A stretch of DNA of 64,000 nt from CAVQCA01 sp963763115 (lineage in GTDB: Bacteria; Pseudomonadota; Gammaproteobacteria; UBA9214): positions 1 through 64,000 of the forward strand of contig CAVXNM010000041.1 in the NCBI GenBank assembly GCA_963763115.1, read 5' to 3'. Of this stretch, positions 9,216 to 17,264 are shown in pieces. Each line of letters starts with the position of its first letter. The first letter of the stretch is position 1. The position numbers were made by a program, and so were the translations under genes. The notes below the pieces were generated by a model. That model saw nothing but the letters and a program-made list of their open reading frames with translations. It did no database searches and had not been told where the DNA came from.

Positions 9216-9241
9216 TGTTTTATTCCGATACCTTTAACCCA

Positions 9242-9895
9242 TCAGTCTTCCTTGACTTGCAACTGCGCGCGATGCATATCGAAATCGTCGGGTGACAGGT
9301 ACTGCAGGACATCCTTTCCGTCCGCGTTGAGGACGAGGTCCAGGCCAAGCTCGGGGTAGAGCAGGTGCTGTTCCTGTGCGCTGACCGGCAGGACCTCGGC
9401 GGGTATGCCGAAGCGTGCACGGGTGATCTCTTCGTCAAGGTCGAAGGTCGGCATGAAGGTGATCGCCCGAACGGCAGCACGTCGGGCTATTGTCAGGTCA
9501 CCTTCGTCCAAGAGCAGCCTATGTGTGCCATCTTTGCGACGGGCGCGCATTTGCATGGAAGCCAGGGTGTCCGGCTCGATATCCGCCACCAGAATAAGCT
9601 TGCCCTCGATCAGGCCGGCGGTATAGTGGCTGTAGTACACCTCCAGGGAACCGGTTTCGCCCGGTGGGGCGATAATTGCCATCTCGTTGTCGTCGCCCAG
9701 TTTAGCCATCGCCACGCCCAGCGTTGTTTGCCCGGGCACTATGCCGAATACGCGCGTAGTTCCATTTGGCAGCCGTTCGATCTGCCAGGGGAAACCAGTG
9801 ACGAGCTCACTGTCGTTTTGTGTGTCGTTACTGCATGCCGTCAGCCCGGTCACGACAAGCAGAACGGTCAGCCAGATAAACTGGTTTGGATACAT
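9242..9895 (-). CDS. Lipoprotein of unknown function
   Basis: A 217-residue protein with an N-terminal hydrophobic segment and a lipobox-like LTAC (Cys21), so probably a lipoprotein. The mature part has no motif I recognise; it is a mixed alpha/beta sequence with an internal acidic stretch (DLDEEITRARFG). The conserved-looking segments GFPWQIERLPNGTTRVFG and YSHYTAGLIEGKLILVADI suggest an ordered domain. It is flanked by family A repeats and shows no operon partner. Function unknown. Confidence 0.65.
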   Translation of the reverse strand: MYPNQFIWLTVLLVVTGLTACSNDTQNDSELVTGFPWQIERLPNGTTRVFGIVPGQTTLGVAMAKLGDDNEMAIIAPPGETGSLEVYYSHYTAGLIEGKLILVADIEPDTLASMQMRARRKDGTHRLLLDEGDLTIARRAAVRAITFMPTFDLDEEITRARFGIPAEVLPVSAQEQHLLYPELGLDLVLNADGKDVLQYLSPDDFDMHRAQLQVKED

Positions 9896-9908
9896 TGTTC
9901 ATATAATA

Positions 9909-10074
9909 GAATGATAGAGGACAGATCACGATTTCCCGCTGTTGTGTTGGTCATTGTCTGACTGAACTTCCTGTCAATGCGAGCCAGTTAAAGAATAATA
10001 GGGGGCAGACCACGATTATCCGGCCATTCGTCTGACTGACACCAGTTGTTGGAATAATGGGGAATAATAGGAAT
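9909..10074. repeat. Nested family A left-end fragments
   Basis: There is no gene here. Two left-end fragments of the RAYT element follow one another: one at about 9911-9977 (degenerate core plus gtctgactgaacttcctgtc) and one at about 9996-10050 (aatagggggcagaccacg plus gtctgactgacacc). Short gaataat units then lead into S2. The series suggests insertion next to earlier copies. Confidence 0.6.
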
Positions 10075-10295
10075 AATAGGGGACAGACCACGATTACCTT
10101 GTGTATGTTCGTTGTTGTCTGACACATCTTCCTGTTAGTAGGTCATGGTTGCTGGTTGCAGTACAGGATGTACTGCACGGATAAGGAGGTCACGGATACC
10201 GCGACATGCACGTCTGGCCGTGGATGGTATTCCCTGGCACATCATACAGAGTGGGAATAACCGGCAAGCAGTAATCGTGGTCTGTCCCCTATTTC
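10075..10295 (+). mobile_element. Short RAYT-derived element S2 (internal deletion)
   Basis: Same structure as S1: left end aataggggacagaccacg, the leader, the ribosome site and about 35 codons of a RAYT start, then a jump from the NNRQA region straight to the right end taatcgtggtctgtcccc. The words around the junction (ggcaagcagtaatcg) are identical in S1 and S2, which means one deletion event was copied. S2 is closer to the ancestor than S1, since its right end is not altered. Confidence 0.78.
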
Positions 10296-10309
10296 CCATT
10301 GACCGCAGG

Positions 10310-10591
10310 TTACTCAGGCAGCCTGGTCTCGGGATTTTGTTCCTTCGTGTCCGGCTGTTGCAGTACCACGATCACTCGAGGCTTCTGGCCATAGGGACTG
10401 CCCCAGTAGGGACTGTAAGGACGGTACCGGTAGTGCCACGAGTCATCATTATCGTTATCGAATACCTTGTCGGCCCACCACGAGGGATTCATCAGATCCC
10501 AGATATCATCCCGTGCCTGGGCGGTCTGGGTTGGTACTGTTCCCCAAAAGAACGCTGCGGCAGCGAATACAACCACGGTTCTCTTTAGCAT
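10310..10591 (-). CDS. Small secreted protein, Trp/Tyr-rich, unknown
   Basis: A 93-residue protein with a clear signal peptide (MLKRTVVVFAAAAFFWGTVPTQTAQA). The mature part is rich in Trp, Tyr, Pro and Asp (DDIWDLMNPSWWADKVFDND, then a RYRPYSPYWGSPYG stretch) and probably extended. The C-terminus is polar. Related short secreted proteins occur in other gammaproteobacteria, but I know of no function. The stop is close to the right end of S2. Confidence 0.6.
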   Translation of the reverse strand: MLKRTVVVFAAAAFFWGTVPTQTAQARDDIWDLMNPSWWADKVFDNDNDDSWHYRYRPYSPYWGSPYGQKPRVIVVLQQPDTKEQNPETRLPE

Positions 10592-10680
10592 CTTGATATC
10601 TCACGACGGCAAGTAATGGATGCGAAGTATATTACCATATTCTTATATATAAATCCATCCAAAACCGCAACGATCAGAAT

Positions 10681-10721
10681 AATAGGGGACAGACCACGTT
10701 TTTAGTGGTCTGTCCCCTATT
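10681..10721. repeat. Family A perfect inverted pair
   Basis: aataggggacagaccac and its exact reverse complement (10705-10721) face each other across a 7-base loop with no cargo. It is the smallest form of the family A element and would fold into a 17-bp hairpin. Confidence 0.85.
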
Positions 10722-10803
10722 TCCTGATATAAGCAGGAAATGTACTCTGGCACCGTTTTCGCTCACCCTAAAATCTCAGGTACAGCCTGGATGAGAATGT
10801 AAA

Positions 10804-11439
10804 ATGCAAAACATCACATCATTACGCTTGCGTTATTTCCCCTTTCCTGGCCGGGCAGGTGCCATTCGCGATGCCTTGAACATCGGCAAGGTGGCATTTG
10901 AAGATGACTTCGTTCCGCCGGAGCAATTCCGTGAGCGCCGGGCCTCGGGCGAATTTCCGTTTGGCGGGCTGCCCGTGCTGGATGTGGAAACAACCGCCGA
11001 AAAGTGCTGTTCAGCGCAAAGTAACGCGATCCTGAGGTTTGCCGGGCGTTTAGCCGGCTTGTATCCTGTCGACGATCTGATCCAGGCATTGAAAGTAGAT
11101 GAAGCGATGGATGTCGGTGAAGATATCAATCAGCTCATCGGGCCGAGTCTTCATGAGAATGATGTGCAGAAAAAGATGGCCATGCGCAAGGAACTGGCTG
11201 AGAAAACCTTGCCGGAGTGGGCGACGTACCTCGAGCGTCTGCTCATCAGTAATGACAGCACCGGTTTTATCGTTGGCAATGCACTGACTGTCGCAGACCT
11301 CAAGCTCTACTGGATCGTGGACTGGCTCACGAGTGGCATACTCGACGGCATCCCGACGGACTTGTTTGACGCCTATACGAATATATCGTCCTGGCGCAAA
11401 AACGTTACAGAGGTTCGTGAGTTCCGCTTGAAAGGTTGA
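10804..11439 (+). CDS. Glutathione S-transferase family protein
   Basis: A 211-residue cytosolic protein of the GST superfamily. The N-terminal thioredoxin-like domain shows LRYFPFPGRAGAIRDAL (a Tyr near residue 9 is the usual catalytic position in alpha/mu/sigma-like GSTs), GGLPVLDVE and QSNAILRFAGRLAGLYP (glutathione-binding Gln-Ser). A helical C-terminal domain follows, with TVADLKLYWIVDWLTSG. It is most like eukaryotic-type sigma GSTs, which also occur in proteobacteria. Likely role: conjugation or reduction of electrophiles with glutathione. It is a single gene with a short spacer to a family A repeat. Confidence 0.8.
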   Translation: MQNITSLRLRYFPFPGRAGAIRDALNIGKVAFEDDFVPPEQFRERRASGEFPFGGLPVLDVETTAEKCCSAQSNAILRFAGRLAGLYPVDDLIQALKVDEAMDVGEDINQLIGPSLHENDVQKKMAMRKELAEKTLPEWATYLERLLISNDSTGFIVGNALTVADLKLYWIVDWLTSGILDGIPTDLFDAYTNISSWRKNVTEVREFRLKG

Positions 11440-11443
11440 CTGT

Positions 11444-11520
11444 AATAGGGGGCAGACCACGATTGCTGGGGCGGTTAGATCTGTATAGGTCTGATTATAT
11501 CGTGGTCTGTCCCCGATTTT
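11444..11520. repeat. Family A element without RAYT cargo
   Basis: aatagggggcagaccacgatt at the left and atcgtggtctgtccccgatt at the right, enclosing about 30 unrelated bases. It lies where the GST gene and the next - strand gene converge. Confidence 0.7.
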
Positions 11521-11547
11521 TTCCGACCTCTATATTTCAACGGCATG

Positions 11548-12141
11548 TTAAAAACCCAGCACCGTGATGAGGGCATACAGCATCCGTATAACTGTCGCCG
11601 CATGCGGGTCAACATTGATAACCCGCCCGTTGGCACGAACCTCCACGCCCTGTCCCTTCTTCAGACGTCTGGCCTGCTCCAGTCCGGCTGTGCTCAGCCT
11701 GGCTGTAACCAGGACGTTGGGTGGTAACTCCCTGATGCGGTATTCACCCGGCAGGTCCGTGGTTTGCACCTCGATTTTCGGTATCTTTTCGTTGCTGGCG
11801 ACGAGGTGAAGTATGTGCACATCTGACAGCGTCGCTGTTCCGGCCGGGACGCTGAATTCCACCAACGGCTGGGGATTATCACCGGTATTCGCCAGCTTGA
11901 AATCAAACCACGTGGCACAGTTGTCCAGGGTCACGCCCTTCAGCGGTTTACCGAAGCTGTTGCACATGGAGAAAGAGGTATTGACCGAGTAGCTTACCTC
12001 GTCGTCTGAGCTGGTGATAACAGCCAATACGGGCAACCCCAGGACGATGACCGGCAGTCCAATCCTGATCAGCAGGGCGAACCCCAGGCGTTGCCGTATC
12101 CAGTCGATGCCCTGTATCAGTGTCACCAGCAGCTTTCGCAT
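11548..12141 (-). CDS. Membrane-anchored protein of unknown function
   Basis: A 197-residue protein with a hydrophobic segment at residues 22-42 (LLIRIGLPVIVLGLPVLAVI) and a second at the C-terminus (TVIRMLYALITVLGF), so probably two membrane spans with an extracytoplasmic domain between. That domain resembles an immunoglobulin-like beta sandwich in pattern (alternating short strands; CNSFGKPLKGVTLDNCATW contains two Cys that could form a disulfide). No family recognised. Not in an operon. Confidence 0.6.
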   Translation of the reverse strand: MRKLLVTLIQGIDWIRQRLGFALLIRIGLPVIVLGLPVLAVITSSDDEVSYSVNTSFSMCNSFGKPLKGVTLDNCATWFDFKLANTGDNPQPLVEFSVPAGTATLSDVHILHLVASNEKIPKIEVQTTDLPGEYRIRELPPNVLVTARLSTAGLEQARRLKKGQGVEVRANGRVINVDPHAATVIRMLYALITVLGF

Positions 12142-12171
12142 GCGCCGTCAGTGCCTTCGGAAATCAGGAAT

Positions 12172-12285
12172 TAAAGGGGGCAGTGACAATTGAGCCTTAT
12201 TACCGATTGTCACTAATAATAAAAGGAGACAGACCATGATTTCTTTTCACACAAACGTGGTCTGTCCCCTTTTCCCCTTTTCCCC
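12172..12285. repeat. Two consecutive inverted repeats (one family A)
   Basis: A 9-bp inverted pair, agtgacaat (12182) and attgtcact (12206), is followed by a degenerate family A pair, ggagacagacca (12225) and tggtctgtccc (12258), ending in ccttttccccttttcc. It could terminate transcription in both directions. Confidence 0.6.
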
Positions 12286-12493
12286 GAGAGCAGCCCTACT
12301 AAAAGGTTAACTATAATGCCTGGGTATGGCGAATTCCTACTCAGGATTTGAGAGGTATCCAAAGAAGACCGTAGCAATGTTGTTCCCAGCCTATCGATCA
12401 AGCGCGGCAGGGGCAGGGGTCTACCGATGCTCCTGGCTCGGTCAAAGGCGATTGCTTGGAAACGATTGGAGAAACGATAGAGAGGGGCTGAAT

Positions 12494-13192
12494 ATGAAGA
12501 AATCTTCAGAGCTGGGATGGTCGAGACGACAAGTGTTAGGGTTGGGACTGACAGCCACTGCTGCCACCGTCCTGGGAGGTGGCCTGGAGATTCTTACTCC
12601 GTCGGTGGCGCAAGCCAAGTCCACGCTCAGCCCGATCGCCGCACTAGACAAATTAATGGTGGGTAATAAACGGTTTACCTCCGGGCGCATGATTTCCCAC
12701 GAACAGGACCTCGCGATTCTCAAGCAAAAAACAGAAGGAAAGCAGGAGCCGTTCGCTGCTGTACTTTCCTGTGCGGATTCGCGGGTTCCAGTCGAGCTCG
12801 TTTTTGATCAGAGCATTGGGCAGCTATTTGTGACCCGGGTTGCAGGAAATATGATCACACCTGAAATCATCGGCAGTCTGGAATATGGCGCCGCAGTCTT
12901 GGGCACCATGGTGATTCTGGTGATGGGTCACTCCAATTGTGGAGCTGTGAAAGCGACAATCGAAGGCAAGGATGTGCCTGGACAGATCAGCTCACTTTTT
13001 CCGCACATTCAACCGGCCGTCGATCAGGCCGGTTCAAACCTCGAAGCGGCCATTATGGCCAATGCGAAGATCCAGGCCACGCTATTGCGGGAGTCATCAA
13101 CCGTAATTTCCGGGCTGGTGAAGGCAGGCAGTTTGAAGGTTGTAGCGGGATACTACGATCTTGGCACTGGGGCGGTGACACTGGTGGAGTAG
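12494..13192 (+). CDS. Tat-exported beta-carbonic anhydrase
   Basis: A beta-class carbonic anhydrase (CO2 + H2O to bicarbonate + H+), 232 residues. The start ATG at 12494 is chosen because it follows a gagaggggc ribosome site and opens a twin-arginine signal (SRRQVLGLGLTATAATVLGGG, cleavage after AQA), indicating export of the folded zinc enzyme. Zinc ligands and the Asp/Arg dyad are visible: CADSRVPVE near residue 92 (Cys, Asp, Arg) and GHSNCGAVKA near 150 (His, Cys). The C-terminus VVAGYYDLGTGAVTLVE is typical. An earlier in-frame ATG at 12326 gives no sensible N-terminus. Periplasmic beta-carbonic anhydrases are thought to supply bicarbonate or CO2 to autotrophs or to buffer the envelope. 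Confidence 0.88.
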   Translation: MKKSSELGWSRRQVLGLGLTATAATVLGGGLEILTPSVAQAKSTLSPIAALDKLMVGNKRFTSGRMISHEQDLAILKQKTEGKQEPFAAVLSCADSRVPVELVFDQSIGQLFVTRVAGNMITPEIIGSLEYGAAVLGTMVILVMGHSNCGAVKATIEGKDVPGQISSLFPHIQPAVDQAGSNLEAAIMANAKIQATLLRESSTVISGLVKAGSLKVVAGYYDLGTGAVTLVE

Positions 13193-13204
13193 GCAGCGGT
13201 GAAT

Positions 13205-14027
13205 AATAGGGGACAGACCACGATTTCTCAGTCATTTGTCTGACTGATCTCCCTGTCTATGCGCGATAGGTTACCGGTGGCAGTCCGGGTCGCCTATGGA
13301 CAAGGAGGTCACCGATGCCGCGACGCGCGCGCCTGGCCGTGGCGGGCATTCCCTGGCATATCATTCAACGGGGCAATAACCGGCAGGCCTGTTTTTTCGC
13401 CACAGCAGACTACCAGCGTTACCTGCAGGACCTGGGTCAGCAGGCCGGGAAGTTCGGCTGCCTGATCCATGCCTATTGCCTGATGACTAACCATGTGCAC
13501 CTGCTGGTCACGCCCGAGCGTGCTGACAGTGCCGGCCTGATGATGAAGCACCTGGGGCAGCGCTATGTCCAGTACATCAATCGTACCTGGCGGCGCTCCG
13601 GGACCTTGTGGGAAGGTCGGTTCCGTTCCTGCCTTGCGCAGAAGGAAACGTATGTGCTGGTCTGTTACCGGTATATCGAACTGAATCCCGTCCGGGCCGG
13701 CATGGTGGATCATCCTGCCGGGTACGCCTGGTCAAGCTACCGTTCAAACGGGCAGGGCATGAATAATGCGTTGCTCGATCCACATCCGCTCTACAGGGCG
13801 CTGGGTCAGACAAGGGAGGCTCGTTGCAGGCACTACCGGGATTTGTTCCGTGCGCACCTTGAGCCGGCCTTGATCGATGAGATCAGGCAGGCAACCAACG
13901 GTAACTATGTGCTCGGAGACGCGCGGTTCAGCGGGGAAATCGAGGCCATGCTGCGGCGTCGCGTCACACCGGGCAAGGCGGGCAGGCCGGTAAAGGATTA
14001 GCGGAAATCGTGGTCTGTCCCCTATTT
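13205..14027 (+). mobile_element. Complete RAYT element bounded by family A inverted repeats
   Basis: The left end aataggggacagaccacg starts at 13205 and the right end cgtggtctgtcccctatt ends at about 14026. They are reverse complements over about 20 bases and enclose exactly one RAYT gene plus about 90 bases of leader. The same two ends and leader occur in S1 and S2, which argues that this whole unit, not only the palindromes, is what moves. RAYT genes are usually described as immobile housekeeping transposases that spread REP sequences, so a self-bounded unit is noteworthy. Confidence 0.75.
13315..14001 (+). CDS. REP-associated tyrosine transposase (RAYT), intact
   Basis: A 228-residue Y1-type transposase (HUH endonuclease, RAYT/TnpA-REP family). 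N-terminus MPRRARLAVAGIPWHIIQ-RGNNRQACFF; HUH motif TNHVHLLVTP near residue 60; a likely catalytic Tyr in GQRYVQYINRTW near residue 85; then SGTLWEGRFRSCL and RYIELNPVRAGMV. All family landmarks are present and the frame is intact. The ATG at 13315 follows acaaggaggtcaccg, a strong ribosome site. It lies inside the family A inverted repeats, which are plausible substrates. Compared with the copy at 1886-2572 it has the same length but clearly diverged sequence, so the two are separate lineages. Confidence 0.92.
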   Translation: MPRRARLAVAGIPWHIIQRGNNRQACFFATADYQRYLQDLGQQAGKFGCLIHAYCLMTNHVHLLVTPERADSAGLMMKHLGQRYVQYINRTWRRSGTLWEGRFRSCLAQKETYVLVCYRYIELNPVRAGMVDHPAGYAWSSYRSNGQGMNNALLDPHPLYRALGQTREARCRHYRDLFRAHLEPALIDEIRQATNGNYVLGDARFSGEIEAMLRRRVTPGKAGRPVKD

Positions 14028-14034
14028 TCCGGAA

Positions 14035-14439
14035 TCAAGGCTTGCACAGCGGCCTGTTGTCCGGATTCTCCACGGCATCAACGACAGCCTGCACGAAGGC
14101 CTGAAGTTCGACCATGTCCAGGCAGTGGTGCAGCCGGTTCGCCAGTTCGGGCGTGATGCGCACCATGCCGATTCTACCATCGCTGCACTGAAACTGGATG
14201 CCCACCAGGTGAACGGCATCCGGGGAATCATCTTGCTCGTCGGCAATTCTGGCACTTTCTTCCAGCAGCAGGTCGTACTGCTCGTCTATCTTGTCCTGCA
14301 TGTCATCATCGATGTCCTCTTCAATGAGCACGAGCAACTCTTCTCCGTCTCCGGAGGTTCGGTAGTCGATGCCATTGTTATCCAGCCATGAGGTGAAACG
14401 GTTTCTGAGCCGTTCCGCGAACAATACATATTCGAGCAT
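14035..14439 (-). CDS. Conserved hypothetical acidic protein
   Basis: A 134-residue cytosolic protein, very acidic in the middle (LIEEDIDDDMQDKIDEQYD near residue 40). The C-terminal half, with GIQFQCSDGRIGMVRITPEL and ELQAFVQAVVDAVENP, looks globular. No transmembrane or signal segment. I do not recognise the family; similar short proteins occur in gammaproteobacteria as hypothetical genes. It starts with ATG at 14439 and ends inside the right flank of the RAYT element. Confidence 0.6.
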   Translation of the reverse strand: MLEYVLFAERLRNRFTSWLDNNGIDYRTSGDGEELLVLIEEDIDDDMQDKIDEQYDLLLEESARIADEQDDSPDAVHLVGIQFQCSDGRIGMVRITPELANRLHHCLDMVELQAFVQAVVDAVENPDNRPLCKP

Positions 14440-14463
14440 AGTGCGTTAGCCTAATTGGGAAAG

Positions 14464-14527
14464 AATTAAAGGTATCAGAACACATATTATCGTTAACAGG
14501 TAAAAGGGTGTCAGAGCACATCTTCCC
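14464..14527. repeat. Family D repeat pair
   Basis: aaaggtatcagaacacat and aagggtgtcagagcacat are two direct, imperfect copies separated by about 25 bases. They lie between two - strand genes. Confidence 0.6.
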
Positions 14528-14599
14528 CTACTATTTCTTAGCGCCACTGGTTTTTTGGTCGACCCTAAATATCTCACAAGAACAGCGAACCGCCCTCCC

Positions 14600-15232
14600 T
14601 CAAAACGGCCACAGGCTCCAGCCGCTGTTGAGTTCTTCTTCGCACTGCGCCAGCTGGGTGTGGTAGCGCCTGGCGCGGTTGTCCACCTGGTGCGCGACTT
14701 TGATGAGCCAGGGTTTCTTTTCATAGGTCTTGCGCTTGTAGCCGCCCTGTCCCTCGTGGTAGGCCAGGTACTGGCTGTAGGCGTCCCACCGGGAGATGCC
14801 GAGCATGCGGTGGCTCATGTTGCCGTACCAGGCGATGAAGTCCACGGCATCAGCAAAGTCGTCGCGGTCGGCGAAGCGATTGCCGGTTTTCTCCCGGTAC
14901 CAGTCCCAGGTGTCGTCCTTGGCCTGGGCATAGCCGTAGGCGGATGACACCCGTCCCCAGGGGATGACCCACAGCAGGTAGTCGCGCGGCGGCTTGGCGT
15001 CATCCACGAACTTCGATTCCTGGTAGACGATGGCGAGCTGCACATGAATCGGCACGCCCCAGTGTTCGTAAGCGCGTTTGGCGTCTTTGTACCAGCCGCC
15101 CTTGTCGTCGAAGATGTCGCAGCTGTCGTTGAGATTGCGCGGCGGGCTGGTGGAGCAGGACCACAACGCCGCCACCGCCAGCAATGCGGCAAGCGCAATG
15201 CGGAAATATCTACGGCGGGTGTGTTTGCGCAT
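14600..15232 (-). CDS. Lytic transglycosylase-like (SLT domain) lipoprotein
   Basis: A 210-residue protein with a basic start (MRKHTRRRYFRI), a hydrophobic stretch and a lipobox-like ALWSC (Cys26), so a probable lipoprotein. The remainder resembles a goose-lysozyme/SLT fold: VPIHVQLAIVYQESKF near residue 70 contains the expected catalytic Glu (YQES), followed by SSAYGYAQAKDDTWDWY and YLAYHEGQGGYK, the Gly-Tyr-Ala-Gln and His-Glu-Gly motifs of the family. It probably cleaves peptidoglycan between MurNAc and GlcNAc to give anhydro products. It stands alone, with repeats on both sides. Confidence 0.8.
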   Translation of the reverse strand: MRKHTRRRYFRIALAALLAVAALWSCSTSPPRNLNDSCDIFDDKGGWYKDAKRAYEHWGVPIHVQLAIVYQESKFVDDAKPPRDYLLWVIPWGRVSSAYGYAQAKDDTWDWYREKTGNRFADRDDFADAVDFIAWYGNMSHRMLGISRWDAYSQYLAYHEGQGGYKRKTYEKKPWLIKVAHQVDNRARRYHTQLAQCEEELNSGWSLWPF

Positions 15233-15279
15233 GCTGGTGAGATTACATCAAAAGATAAACAGTAATAACAGCGAATCAA

Positions 15280-15348
15280 AGAAAGGGATCAGACTCGATT
15301 GCTTCGTCAACAGGGCCATCTGAATAATGGCGTCTGACACCATTGATC
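15280..15348. repeat. Family C repeat, imperfect pair
   Basis: aaagggatcagactcgattg at about 15282 is followed by aatggcgtctgacaccattg at about 15325, forming a degenerate inverted pair in the divergent gap between the transglycosylase and acetolactate decarboxylase genes. Confidence 0.55.
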
Positions 15349-15566
15349 TCACGATCCGTCGGGCAACCTGCCGGAGTTCAAATACTGCCACCCTCGGCCG
15401 GCGATCTTCGGCCACACGGACATCAGATCGGTTGGCGACAAGAATCGCCAGCGCGGATGTGACGCGGACATAAGGTTGCCAGCGCACATGATTGGCCTAT
15501 ATTTACGGGGATGGTGTTCCGGCGTCCTGTCTTCCGGACCTGGATGCCCGGCGGGAGGGAAGGACC

Positions 15567-16346
15567 ATGATGCAGTTTGAGCAACGATTCATTCAGGCGC
15601 TGCATGTCCTGCGACATCATCGCCTGCATGCCCCGCATCGACCCATCCACGAGGTCTATCAGTCGTCGACGATCAACGCCCTGCTGGAGGGGGTCTACGA
15701 CGGCGACATGACCTACGGCCAGCTCAGGCGGCACGGGGACTTCGGTATCGGAACCTTCAATGCCCTCGATGGCGAGATGATCGGCTTTGACGGTCGTTTC
15801 TGGCAGATCACGGGGGACGGGCGTGCCCATCCCGTACCGGACGAATATCAAACGCCGTTCGCCACCGTACTGTTCTTCAACCCGCGCATTCAGCAGACGC
15901 TTGATGATCCGCTCGATTACGCCGGCCTGTGTGCCTTACTGGACGGCGAACTCGCAAGCGCCAACCTGTTTTACGCAATACGCGTTGATGGTCGATTCCG
16001 CCACGTTCGCACCCGCAGCGTGCCCCGGCAATCGAAACCGTATCCACCACTCACCACCGTCACGGAAGACCAGCCGTGCTTCGATCTGCATGCGGTATCC
16101 GGGACGCTGGCGGGGTTCCGGTTCCCGGCGTTCGCGGAGGGCATGAACGTGCCCGGTTACCACCTGCATTTCCTTAGCGAGGACCGCCGGGCTGGCGGGC
16201 ATGTGCTGGCGCTCGAACTCGAAAGCGGCCGGCTCGCCATCGACGATACCTCGAATTTTCACATCGAATTGCCGACCGACGGGGCTTTTCTCGCGGCCGA
16301 GCTCGGCGGGGACCGGGCCGAAGATGTCAAGAAGGTCGAGAAATAA
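15567..16346 (+). CDS. budA: Acetolactate decarboxylase
   Basis: This 259-residue cytosolic enzyme converts (S)-2-acetolactate to (R)-acetoin and CO2, draining acetolactate from the branched-chain pathway. The family sequence is clear: STINALLEGVYDGDMTYGQL near residue 31, the GIGTFNALDGEMIG segment near residue 60, and the zinc site NVPGYHLHFLSEDRRAGGH near residue 194 with three His. The ATG at 15567 is preceded by gggagggaagg; an earlier in-frame ATG at 15492 lies in poorly matching sequence. No acetolactate synthase (budB) gene is adjacent, so acetolactate presumably comes from the ilv enzymes. It converges with the methyltransferase gene. Confidence 0.9.
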   Translation: MMQFEQRFIQALHVLRHHRLHAPHRPIHEVYQSSTINALLEGVYDGDMTYGQLRRHGDFGIGTFNALDGEMIGFDGRFWQITGDGRAHPVPDEYQTPFATVLFFNPRIQQTLDDPLDYAGLCALLDGELASANLFYAIRVDGRFRHVRTRSVPRQSKPYPPLTTVTEDQPCFDLHAVSGTLAGFRFPAFAEGMNVPGYHLHFLSEDRRAGGHVLALELESGRLAIDDTSNFHIELPTDGAFLAAELGGDRAEDVKKVEK

Positions 16347-16352
16347 CAAAGG

Positions 16353-16422
16353 AATCAAAGGGGTCAGACTCGATTGATTCGTCAATATTGCGTCTGATCA
16401 ATGGAGTCTGACCCCTTTGATT
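16353..16422. terminator. Family C perfect inverted pair acting as convergent terminator
   Basis: aatcaaaggggtcagactc (16353-16371) and its reverse complement gagtctgacccctttgatt (16404-16422) lie between the convergent budA and methyltransferase genes and touch the latter's stop codon. The 19-bp arms around a 32-base loop could stop transcription in both directions. The arms are a repeat family, so terminator function is inferred. Confidence 0.6.
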
Positions 16423-17087
16423 TAAACCCGCTTCATGGCGAGTGTCAGGCCGTCGGCGATGGGAATCAGGCTGATGTCCACGCGATCATCCCGGTACAGC
16501 ACCTCGTTGAACGCGCGGATGGCGCGGGTGTCTGTATCCTGACAGGCCGGATCGGCAACCTGACCGGACCAGAGCGTGTTGTCGACGGCGATCAGGCCGC
16601 CGGGACGCAGCAGCGTCAGCGCGCGCTCGTAGTAGCCACCATAGTTTTCCTTGTCGGCGTCGATAAAGGCAAAGTCGAAGCTGTCTGACTCGCCGTTAGC
16701 TATCAGGGCATCCAGCGTTTCCAGCGCCGGCGCCAGTCGCAGTTCGATCCGCTCACTCAGCCCGGCCTCCTTCCAGTAGCGTTGCGCCACTGCCGTCCAG
16801 GTTTCGTCGATATCGCAGGCCACCAGCCTGCCGTCGGCGGGCAGTGCACTGGCAACACACAAGGCGCTGTAGCCAGTGAAAACGCCGATTTCCAGCGCCT
16901 TGCGCGCACCGATCAGTTTCACCAGCAGCGCCATCAGCTGCCCCTGTTCCGGCGCAATCTGCAACCGTGCCATTTCGTCGCGAGCGGTCTCCTGGCGCAG
17001 CTGCTGTTGCAGCGGGTCTTCCCGCAGTGAGACGCTCAGCAGGTAACGATACAGCGTATCGGACAGTGTGAAAGTACTGTTGGACAT
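16422..17087 (-). CDS. SAM-dependent O-methyltransferase (CCoAOMT-like)
   Basis: A 221-residue class I methyltransferase of the caffeoyl-CoA/catechol O-methyltransferase type, which transfers methyl from SAM to a hydroxyl group. The start at 17087 gives the usual N-terminus (MSNSTFTLSDTLYRYLLSVS); a longer frame from 17171 runs through repeat sequence. Motif I is ALEIGVFTGYSAL near residue 66, followed by LVACDIDETW; the metal-binding DFAFIDADKENY near residue 138 and LIAVDNTLWSG near residue 166 are typical. Bacterial members often act on small phenolics, but the substrate here is unknown. Confidence 0.87.
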   Translation of the reverse strand: MSNSTFTLSDTLYRYLLSVSLREDPLQQQLRQETARDEMARLQIAPEQGQLMALLVKLIGARKALEIGVFTGYSALCVASALPADGRLVACDIDETWTAVAQRYWKEAGLSERIELRLAPALETLDALIANGESDSFDFAFIDADKENYGGYYERALTLLRPGGLIAVDNTLWSGQVADPACQDTDTRAIRAFNEVLYRDDRVDISLIPIADGLTLAMKRV

Positions 17088-17107
17088 GGCGGGTATCAGA
17101 CTAGGGT

Positions 17108-17249
17108 AAAAGGTGTCAGAGATAAAGGGGGCGGATACAGTTTTAATAATGCGTGAAAATAAATCTGTCACCTTTTTTGCAGCAAGGGTAGTGACGCGGC
17201 TATCATCGAGAGTCCCGGATGCAGTTCAGAAAATGTATCCGGCCCCTTT
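17108..17249. repeat. Family D and B repeats in divergent promoter region
   Basis: A family D copy (aaaaggtgtcagag, 17107-17120) and a degenerate family B left half (agggggcggatacagtttt at about 17126) are followed by a B right half (aaaatgtatccggcccc, 17231-17247). The B pair is 120 bases wide and fills the divergent gap; the ribosome site of the aldo/keto reductase begins immediately after it. Confidence 0.6.
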
Positions 17250-17264
17250 AAGGAGGCATGATTC

